Shown: positions 7,040-12,386 of the stretch, piece by piece
Position numbering within the stretch: position 1 is the first letter of the stretch
How the letters are laid out: the number at the start of each line of letters is the position of its first letter
NCBI GenBank assembly: GCA_964449675.1
Contig: CAYVAR010000027.1
Coordinates: 1-16,191, forward strand
Direction of reading: 5' to 3'
DNA length: 16,191 nucleotides
From: CAYVAR01 sp964449675
GTDB taxonomy: Bacteria; Patescibacteriota; Microgenomatia; UBA10105; UBA927
Notes under the pieces: model-generated
Told to the model about the DNA's origin: nothing
The model's database searches: none
What the model saw: only the letters and a program-made list of their open reading frames with translations
Program-made: the position numbers and the translations under genes

Positions 7040-7044
7040 CATCC

Positions 7045-7377
7045 TTACCGAACCTTTGCTCCGATGGGCATCTCCTCTGCTGATATAAAAATGGGCTTCT
7101 TATCCTTCTTTGAGTCGACCGCCAAAATCATCCCTTGCGACTCAACACCCATCATCTTCCTCGGCGCAAGATTGGTGACAAAAAAGAATTGTTTGCCGGT
7201 AAAATCTTCCGGCGTGTAGCCGAATCCGCGGACCCCGGTGAGAATCGTTCGCTGCTCATCGCCAAGGTCAATGGTAAGTTTGATGAGCTTATCGCTGTTT
7301 TCGAGATTCTCGGCCACAATCACTTTCCCCACCCGCATCTCCACCTGAAAAAAGGTGTCTAGAGTAATTATGTCCAT
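7045..7377 (-). CDS. Stand-alone tRNA-binding (EMAPII/Trbp111-type) domain, MetRS C-terminal-like
   Basis: 110 residues, the size of Trbp111 or of the MetG C-terminal dimerisation domain. It has an OB fold that binds the outside corner of tRNA and helps methionyl-tRNA synthetase in trans. Signature segments: FQVEMRVGKVIVAENLENSD (10-29), KLIKLTIDLG, RTILTGVRGFGYTPEDFTGK, then FVTNLAPRKMMGVESQGMIL (67-86) with the conserved ESQGM. The chain ends EEMPIGAKVR. Many MetRS carry this at their C terminus; here it is a separate gene. The ATG at 7377 is exactly +1 of an extended -10 promoter. Three further diverged copies of its last codons lie downstream (copies A-C), which is odd and treated as a finding. 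Confidence 0.9.
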   Translation of the reverse strand: MDIITLDTFFQVEMRVGKVIVAENLENSDKLIKLTIDLGDEQRTILTGVRGFGYTPEDFTGKQFFFVTNLAPRKMMGVESQGMILAVDSKKDKKPIFISAEEMPIGAKVR

Positions 7378-7383
7378 AGAATC

Positions 7384-7392
7384 ATTGTATCA
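7384..7392 (-). promoter_or_regulatory. Extended -10 promoter for leaderless tRNA-binding gene
   Basis: Minus strand TGATACAAT (TGn plus TACAAT, one mismatch). The hexamer ends at 7384, 7 bases before the ATG at 7377, so +1 coincides with the start codon. No good -35 at normal spacing. Confidence 0.6.
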
Positions 7393-7400
7393 TATAAATT

Positions 7401-7428
7401 TTGTAAAAAATAACGTTTAGACTATAAT
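7401..7428 (+). promoter_or_regulatory. Promoter of the 7439 gene
   Basis: TTGTAA (7401-7406, 4 of 6), 16-base spacer, perfect TATAAT (7423-7428). Predicted +1 at 7435. This decides the start of the gene: ATGs at 7427 and 7430 overlap or abut the -10, leaving 7439 as the first usable one, with a leader of about 4 bases. Confidence 0.6.
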
Positions 7429-7438
7429 GATGCCCTCT

Positions 7439-8140
7439 ATGAATATTGAAGCTCCTTGGCCACACTTAGTAGAAGCACTTAAAGGCCGACCAACGATCGC
7501 GCTTGATGAGTCATCTATTGGCACTCATTTTCGTAATAGAGCAGAGATTACGGACGTTGCCCAATTTCTCCAGTCTCTACAAGGCGCTCAAGCTATCGGA
7601 TTAGCAGGAAGTCGAACCTTTGGTCGTTTCGGTTACACAGCAGAAGAGCTTACCGTAAAGCTCCTTTACTATGGTCAATATGACGCCTTAGAGGTAACTG
7701 ATGAAGAGCGCTTTCATCTCTCAACCTCTGGAAACTTATCTCGTAGAATTATTGATCGCGTGGCCCCGCTTGCGGCCTGGCTCCAAGAAAAAGCTCGATC
7801 TGTTGATGATTTAAACCGAATTAATCTTCGTGAGCTTCCACATGATCTCGTGCCACTTGTAACTATAGATTGGACAAACGTGAGTAATCTTCTGCCTAAT
7901 GATATTAAAACGCAGATAGGTTATGGAATGCCCGATACAGTAATCCCAGTTCCTGGAGCGTTTTATCCTGATGTAGATATTGTCGTCGTTACAGATAAGG
8001 AAAATTGGGGAAGCATAGTTGGCACATTCATCGGTGCAGAAAGCGGCGTGGCGATACATCCATCAATCCTTACACAAAATAACGTTCGACGTCCAATCTA
8101 TAAAAATATTATAAACCAGTTCCGACCGTTTGCAGCATAA
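7439..8140 (+). CDS. Unrecognised 233-residue protein, possible nucleotidyltransferase-like motifs
   Basis: I do not recognise this family. The start at 7439 is chosen because a perfect TATAAT at 7423-7428 overlaps the two upstream in-frame ATGs. Two segments recall nucleotidyltransferases: AIGLAGSRTFG (about residues 53-63, a G-S-R turn after a beta strand) and FYPDVDIVVVTD (about 175-186, a D-x-D followed by hydrophobics). In true members these are 9-13 residues apart, whereas here they are about 120 apart, so the similarity may be chance or reflect a large insertion. There is no signal peptide or membrane segment; the protein appears cytoplasmic. It is divergent from the tRNA-binding gene and convergent with trpS (20 bp gap). 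Confidence 0.7.
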   Translation: MNIEAPWPHLVEALKGRPTIALDESSIGTHFRNRAEITDVAQFLQSLQGAQAIGLAGSRTFGRFGYTAEELTVKLLYYGQYDALEVTDEERFHLSTSGNLSRRIIDRVAPLAAWLQEKARSVDDLNRINLRELPHDLVPLVTIDWTNVSNLLPNDIKTQIGYGMPDTVIPVPGAFYPDVDIVVVTDKENWGSIVGTFIGAESGVAIHPSILTQNNVRRPIYKNIINQFRPFAA

Positions 8141-8159
8141 ACCGATTGAACAGATCGAA

Positions 8160-9758
8160 TTAGTGGTGCGAAAAGAATGAATAGGTATTGGTAAGTCCGA
8201 TGGCATCCCGCACCTCTTTCATCGTTTCTGATGCAACCGAGCAAGCCTTCCGTGCTCCATCTTCGAGAATTTTTTTAACCCGATTAGGATTTGCTTTCAA
8301 TTCCTGGTAAACTGTTCTCGCTGGTGTAAACGTTTTCATCAAAGATTCGTATAGATAATTTTTTACCTCAACATCCGATACTTTTCCTTCTGTGTAAGCC
8401 TCTTTCAGTTCGTCAACTGTAACCTTTTTTCCAAAAAAATCCAAATATGTAAATACCATATTCCCCTCTATGTGTCCCGGGTCATTTACGTGAATTCTGG
8501 TGGGATCTGTGTACGTTCCCATCACTTGTTTTCGAATAATTTCTTCATCATCAAAGATGCTAATGAGGTTTCCTAGAGATTTACTCATCTTCCGCTTTCC
8601 ATCGGTTCCTAAAACCACCGCCACATCCTCCGGAATATACGCCTCCGGCAGTGGGAAGATTCCCCCTGTTTTAAGGTCGGACCTTTCAGCCTTAAAAGGT
8701 CCGACCTTTTGTGGCTCCGGGAAAATTTTATTAAACCGCTCCGCGATATCCCTCGTAATCTCCACATGCTGCTTTTGATCCTTCCCTACCGGCACGAGAT
8801 CGGGCTTATAAATAAGGATATCTGCTGCCATGAGGATCGGATAATTAAAAAGCCCCATGTTTATATCTTCATCCAGCGCGTCCCCTGCCCTGAGCGAAGT
8901 CGAAGGGTTTTGGAGTTTGTCTTTATACGCGTGTGCACGTTTGATAAGGCCAAGTGGCGTGACGTTGTTGAGAATCGACTGGAGTTCGGTATGCATCGGC
9001 ACATCGGATTGCCGGAAAAAGGTGACATTTGGCAAATCCGAACCTAGCTCCCCCATCAGCAATGCCAGCTCGTTAAGGATTAAGGTTTCCGCATTGTGTA
9101 TTAAAACAGATCGATCCTGTACGGTTGTCAGCGCATGGAGGTCGGCAACCATCAAAAAACACTCGTGATCCTTTGCAAGTTCAATAAACTGCTTCACCGC
9201 CCCCAAGTAATTCCCAATATGGAGACTCCCATCTCCGCTCGGTGTAATACCGGAAAGCAACCGGTGTTTTCCTGTTCGAAGCATCTCTTTGGATTTTTCA
9301 AAGTTGGTAAAATTGCCAATACTAGCATGGTTGACTTTAACCATATCTTTGGAATTCATGGCCATCCCAAATAGTTTCTCCCCACCGGTACCATAAGCCT
9401 CGTCAATCTCAAGAACCTTTTTATCGACAAAAAATGGCACATCGAGACCCACGTATGGCACGAGCCCGCTCGCAACTCCCAATAGTTCCAGGTCGTTTTT
9501 TGTTGCGTATTTGAGCTGGTTGATACCCGCCACGTGTTTGAGCTTCTTTTCGTCAATTTGTGTATCGGCACGTTTTACAGCCGCTATCATCCCCTTCTCC
9601 GTACTGTAAAGGATTGTCGCCATCGCGTTTTCCATCCCGATTCCATGAAATTTCGCGTGCGAGGCAATATCCGGCGGCAAACTCTCCGGCAAGGGAATAA
9701 AGCGGTATTCCAGGCCGGAATCCTTAAGTTTCTTTTCAATAAGATTATGAATATTCAT
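8160..9758 (-). CDS. trpS: Tryptophanyl-tRNA synthetase with N-terminal YbaK-like domain
   Basis: 532 residues, about 200 more than normal TrpRS. Residues about 1-150 resemble the YbaK/ProX aminoacyl-tRNA deacylase domain: ILYSTEKGMIAAVKRADTQI, then LKHVAGINQLKYATKNDLEL and PFFVDKKVLEIDEAYGTGGE. The family's catalytic Lys (KTL motif) aligns by eye with Ala47 (MATIL), so editing activity is doubtful. Residues about 165-530 are class I TrpRS: SGITPSGDGSLHIGNYLGA (HIGH-type, 169-187), MVADLHALT, NYPILMAADILIYKPDLVPV, GKDQKQHVEITRDIAERFN and KMSKS (390-394). Two palindromic repeats are inserted in frame, at residues 284-291 and 351-362. An AAGGAGG ribosome binding site (9763-9769) lies 4 bases before the ATG, unlike the leaderless neighbours. 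The gene charges tRNA-Trp, the effector expected for the T-box upstream of the nearby trp operon. Confidence 0.93.
   Translation of the reverse strand: MNIHNLIEKKLKDSGLEYRFIPLPESLPPDIASHAKFHGIGMENAMATILYSTEKGMIAAVKRADTQIDEKKLKHVAGINQLKYATKNDLELLGVASGLVPYVGLDVPFFVDKKVLEIDEAYGTGGEKLFGMAMNSKDMVKVNHASIGNFTNFEKSKEMLRTGKHRLLSGITPSGDGSLHIGNYLGAVKQFIELAKDHECFLMVADLHALTTVQDRSVLIHNAETLILNELALLMGELGSDLPNVTFFRQSDVPMHTELQSILNNVTPLGLIKRAHAYKDKLQNPSTSLRAGDALDEDINMGLFNYPILMAADILIYKPDLVPVGKDQKQHVEITRDIAERFNKIFPEPQKVGPFKAERSDLKTGGIFPLPEAYIPEDVAVVLGTDGKRKMSKSLGNLISIFDDEEIIRKQVMGTYTDPTRIHVNDPGHIEGNMVFTYLDFFGKKVTVDELKEAYTEGKVSDVEVKNYLYESLMKTFTPARTVYQELKANPNRVKKILEDGARKACSVASETMKEVRDAIGLTNTYSFFSHH
8673..8708. repeat. 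Perfect inverted repeat inside trpS
   Basis: 14-base arms AAGGTCGGACCTTT (8673-8686) and AAAGGTCCGACCTT (8695-8708) are perfect reverse complements around an 8-base loop; each arm is itself nearly palindromic (AAGGTC-G-GACCTT). It encodes TrpRS residues 351-362, in a loop between FNKIFPEP and GIFPLPEAYIP where ordinary TrpRS has almost nothing. Confidence 0.85.
8888..8907. repeat. PSTSLRAG-type short repeat inside trpS
   Basis: CCCTGAGCGAAGTCGAAGGG, an imperfect palindrome. In the trpS frame it reads NPSTSLRA (284-291), a string I recall recurring in unrelated proteins from candidate-phylum genomes, where the repeat is dispersed. In other frames it gives the equally recognisable ALSEVEG and PERSRR. 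It lies in the surface loop before the NYPILMAADI segment. Confidence 0.8.
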
Positions 9759-9790
9759 ACATCCTCCTTATAATAGCAGAATTATCGCGC

Positions 9791-9818
9791 TTGACATATA
9801 TTATCAAAATACTATAAT
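9791..9818 (+). promoter_or_regulatory. Consensus promoter of the RelB/YafQ-like pair
   Basis: Perfect TTGACA (9791-9796), 16-base spacer, perfect TATAAT (9813-9818). Predicted +1 about 9825, two bases before the ATG at 9827. This is the strongest promoter in the window, and it drives an effectively leaderless mRNA. It lies in the divergent gap with trpS, whose transcript must start nearby on the other strand. Confidence 0.8.
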
Positions 9819-9826
9819 CATATTAC

Positions 9827-10111
9827 ATGAACAAAGTTATCCTTCAAATTCCTCTTGACGCTAAGCTCCGTAGTCAAGCCACTGTTGTGGCAAGTGACCT
9901 TGGCTTCTCTTCGCTGCAGGAAACCATCCGGGTCTTTCTTCGCAAGCTCGCTTCTCACGAGCTTACGCTCTCTTTCGAAGAGCCTCCTGTACAACTCTCC
10001 CCTCGCGCCGCACGCCGCTACAATAAAATGATAAAAGACGTTGAATCTGGTCGTTTAAAAACAAAGTCGTTCACCTCTGTCGATGCGCTGATGAAAGAAC
10101 TCGATTCATGA
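9827..10111 (+). CDS. RelB/DinJ-like ribbon-helix-helix antitoxin
   Basis: 94 residues. The N-terminal part NKVILQIPLDAKLRSQATVV, then ASDLGFSSLQETIRVFLRKL, fits the RelB/DinJ ribbon-helix-helix pattern: a beta strand for operator contact, then two helices ('lR..a..va..lGls.s.air.fl.~la'). The C-terminal stretch (RYNKMIKDVESGRLKTKSFT, then SVDALMKELDS) resembles RelB/Phd-type tails that bind the toxin. The stop overlaps the toxin start by 4 bases (ATGA at 10108-10111), so translation is coupled. Expressed from a consensus promoter with about 2 bases of leader. Confidence 0.82.
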   Translation: MNKVILQIPLDAKLRSQATVVASDLGFSSLQETIRVFLRKLASHELTLSFEEPPVQLSPRAARRYNKMIKDVESGRLKTKSFTSVDALMKELDS

Positions 10112-10377
10112 TCATTGAGCGTCATCCACATTTTAAGAAAAATTACAAAAAACGCATTAAACGAGATCGCCCCCTTGTTGCCAAAGTAAAAAAACGTATC
10201 GAGATGTTTTCTAACAACCCCCGACATCCGCTCTTGCGAGATCACTCGTTGACTGGATCTATGCAAGGACTTCGCTCCTTCTCAGTCACGGGTGATATCA
10301 GAATTGTTTATCGAGAATTATCTACTGACCATATCATTCTCCTCGACATCGGCACCCACAACCAAGTCTACCGCTAA
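10108..10377 (+). CDS. YafQ/RelE-family mRNA interferase toxin
   Basis: 89 residues with the YafQ-type pattern: basic N-terminal helices (HPHFKKNYKKRIKRD), then HPLLRDHSLTGSMQGLRSFS, VTGDIRIVYRE and ILLDIGTHNQVYR at the C terminus. H46 (H-S-L-T-G), D63, R65 and H84 (G-T-H-x-x-V-Y) align with the YafQ catalytic set by eye. YafQ toxins cut mRNA on the ribosome. The gene overlaps its antitoxin by 4 bases and converges on the trp operon, whose trpA stop lies 67 bp away; no clear terminator separates them. Confidence 0.87.
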   Translation: MIIERHPHFKKNYKKRIKRDRPLVAKVKKRIEMFSNNPRHPLLRDHSLTGSMQGLRSFSVTGDIRIVYRELSTDHIILLDIGTHNQVYR

Positions 10378-10402
10378 CTATGCACAGTTACCCCAGCGTG
10401 TC

Positions 10403-10435
10403 TTATTTTTCCTCAATTTTTTCTTTTAAATTCAT
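10403..10435 (-). other. Micro-ORF with Shine-Dalgarno sequence after trpA, possible remnant of a sixth operon gene
   Basis: Right after the trpA stop the minus strand reads AGGAGG (10439-10444), 3 bases, then ATG and the codons for MNLKEKIEEK followed by TAA. The ribosome binding site is the strongest kind, although its spacing is short. A ten-residue product is unlikely to be functional as such. It may be the stub of a deleted gene at the end of the operon, or chance. The rest of 10378-10443 shows nothing else. Confidence 0.3.
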
Positions 10436-10443
10436 ATTCCTCC

Positions 10444-11220
10444 TTACCTATCGTACTTTTTTAATGCTCTCGTAAAAGCCGCTATTTGCTTGAGTGATCC
10501 ATCCGGTTGGTCCAATTGACCCTCGTACAGCTTCGCAATTGCACTCCCAACAATGAAACCATCCGCACCAGCAGGAATCATAACACGTATATGTTCTGGT
10601 TTAGATATACCAAATCCGACAAACACGGGTATATCTTTGCCGCTTTTACTGACTCTACTCTTGACTCGTTTGATGAGCGATATGGTACGTTGCTCCACCT
10701 TTTCTCTCACACCAGTAACACCGGGGACTGAGAAACAGTAGATAAATCCTGACGCAGCCGCAATAATCTGATCCAACCGATCATCAGTAGAGTAGGGTGT
10801 GGCAAATTGTACAACCGATACGCTATGCTTTTTGGCAACATAAAGTAGTTCTTTCTGTTCTTCCAATAAAATATCGGGAACTATTATTCCTTGAGCATCA
10901 ATGCTTGCTATCTGTTTTATAAATTTCTCCACACCCATTTTAAAAATCGGCCCAAAATAACTGGTGATATAAATCGGTTGATTTATACCACCGCATCGTA
11001 GCGCCTCAATTCCGGTAAAAACGCCAGTCGGTGTCATACCCCTGTTTAATGCACGCTGGCACGCACGCTGGAACACTTCGCCATCACAAACTGGATCTGA
11101 ATAGGGTATGCCGATTTCAAGAATGTCTGCGCCGGACTTTACTAGCTCCTGCGCAAGACGAATCGAAAATTCTTTCGTTGGATCACCAAAATAAAGATGG
11201 GTCATTAGGCGCGCATTCAT
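10444..11220 (-). CDS. trpA: Tryptophan synthase alpha subunit
   Basis: 258 residues (family about 260-270), TIM barrel that cleaves indole-3-glycerol phosphate to indole for TrpB. Catalytic residues are present: E35 (LEIGIPYSDP) and D46 (CDG), with the same 11-residue spacing as E49/D60 of the Salmonella enzyme. Further hallmarks: GIIVPDILLEE, SVPGVTGVR (loop 6), PVFVGFGISKPEHI and GADGFIVGSAI for phosphate binding. The usual ADGPxIQ after the catalytic Asp is changed to CDGEVFQ, and the N terminus is a little short. The start overlaps the trpB stop (ATGA, 11217-11220). Last recognisable gene of the operon. Confidence 0.95.
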   Translation of the reverse strand: MNARLMTHLYFGDPTKEFSIRLAQELVKSGADILEIGIPYSDPVCDGEVFQRACQRALNRGMTPTGVFTGIEALRCGGINQPIYITSYFGPIFKMGVEKFIKQIASIDAQGIIVPDILLEEQKELLYVAKKHSVSVVQFATPYSTDDRLDQIIAAASGFIYCFSVPGVTGVREKVEQRTISLIKRVKSRVSKSGKDIPVFVGFGISKPEHIRVMIPAGADGFIVGSAIAKLYEGQLDQPDGSLKQIAAFTRALKKYDR

Positions 11221-12386
11221 GATTCCTCCATTTTACGAACAGTCTCTATGTCTTTATCCCCTCTTCCGGAAAACGTAACTACGACAATATCATCTTTTTT
11301 ATACGTTCCTTTCCGCTTATAAAGCTTGGCCATAGCGTGGGCGGTCTCAAGAGCCGGAAGCATACCTTCAAGCTTGGCTGTTTTTTTGTAAGCTTCCAAA
11401 ACGTCATTGTCAGTGGCGTAGGACGCTTTCATTCGCTTGGTATAAAACAAATGCGATAACTGTGGCCCGCGAGCTGGATAGTTAAGACCAGCACTTCGAC
11501 ACTCTGTTCTTCTATCCATCCCATATTTATCTTGCAAAAAATAGGTTTTGGCTCCCTGAAAGACACCGACAGAACCAAAAGAAAACGCCGCGGCATTGAT
11601 TTTTTCTCCCTCTCCGCCTCCTTCAACAAAAATCAGCTCTACATCCTTATCTTTTAGAAAGGCCTGAAACATACCAATGGCATTACTTCCGCCACTTCCG
11701 CACGCGATGATACTCGTAGGTAGCTTTCCGGTCTGCCTCAAAATTTGTTTCCTTGTTTCGATTCCAATTACCGATTGAAAATATGCAACAATTGTAGGAA
11801 ATGGATGCGGGCCGACCGCAGAACCAATCAAATAATGAGTGGTGGGCAGATTACGTATCCAATCAACGAGTGCGTCAGATACTGCGTCTTTAAGTACTCC
11901 GTGTCCTCGCGTGACCGGATGTACAACGCCACCCATAAGCCGTATTCTATCTGCGTTAAGTTTTTGCCTTTCGATATCTTTTACTCCCATATATACCTCT
12001 CCATTAAGTCCGACCGCATTTACCGCCATTATTGTCGCTACGCCATGCATACCCGCAGCAGTTTCAGTTATTATCCGCTTCTTTCCTATCCGCTTGGCTA
12101 AAAGCACCTGACCAAGGGCGTTATTGAGCTTATGCGACCCGCCATGCAGGAGATCTTCGCGCTTCAAATAAACTCGGCATCCCACGTATCGCGACACATT
12201 ACGAGCAAAATAAAGCGGTGTCGGTCTTCCTGCAAACTCCCTCAGTAACCGTTTGTATTCTTGTACAAATATAGGGCTGCGTTTTGCCGTGGCAAATGCT
12301 TTTTCCAATTCGGTCACTGCCGGATACAAAAGCTCGGGTATAAACTGCCCTCCAAATTGTCCAAAATAGCCGCGTCTTGGTTTCAT
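11217..12386 (-). CDS. trpB: Tryptophan synthase beta subunit with unusual active-site substitutions
   Basis: 389 residues, normal length. PLP enzyme joining indole and serine. K86 in HGGSHKLNN is the Schiff-base lysine, E108 the catalytic acid, GSGGSNA (230-236) the phosphate cup, and SGRGDKD (373-379) the C-terminal motif. Several positions normally invariant differ by my hand alignment with Salmonella TrpB: the carboxylate loop ETGAGQHG reads ETAAGMHG (108-115), the DGQI motif with D305 reads YGMD (288-291), and SISAGLD reads CRSAGLN (296-302). The fold and catalytic core are kept, so it is probably active but may have altered substrate preference or reduced allostery with TrpA. Overlaps both neighbours by 4 bases. 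Confidence 0.93.
   Translation of the reverse strand: MKPRRGYFGQFGGQFIPELLYPAVTELEKAFATAKRSPIFVQEYKRLLREFAGRPTPLYFARNVSRYVGCRVYLKREDLLHGGSHKLNNALGQVLLAKRIGKKRIITETAAGMHGVATIMAVNAVGLNGEVYMGVKDIERQKLNADRIRLMGGVVHPVTRGHGVLKDAVSDALVDWIRNLPTTHYLIGSAVGPHPFPTIVAYFQSVIGIETRKQILRQTGKLPTSIIACGSGGSNAIGMFQAFLKDKDVELIFVEGGGEGEKINAAAFSFGSVGVFQGAKTYFLQDKYGMDRRTECRSAGLNYPARGPQLSHLFYTKRMKASYATDNDVLEAYKKTAKLEGMLPALETAHAMAKLYKRKGTYKKDDIVVVTFSGRGDKDIETVRKMEES

Noticed and set aside
7439..8140. Calling the unrecognised gene a nucleotidyltransferase
   Set aside because: The G-S-R and D-x-D motifs are about 120 residues apart rather than 9-13, so the match is too weak for a name.
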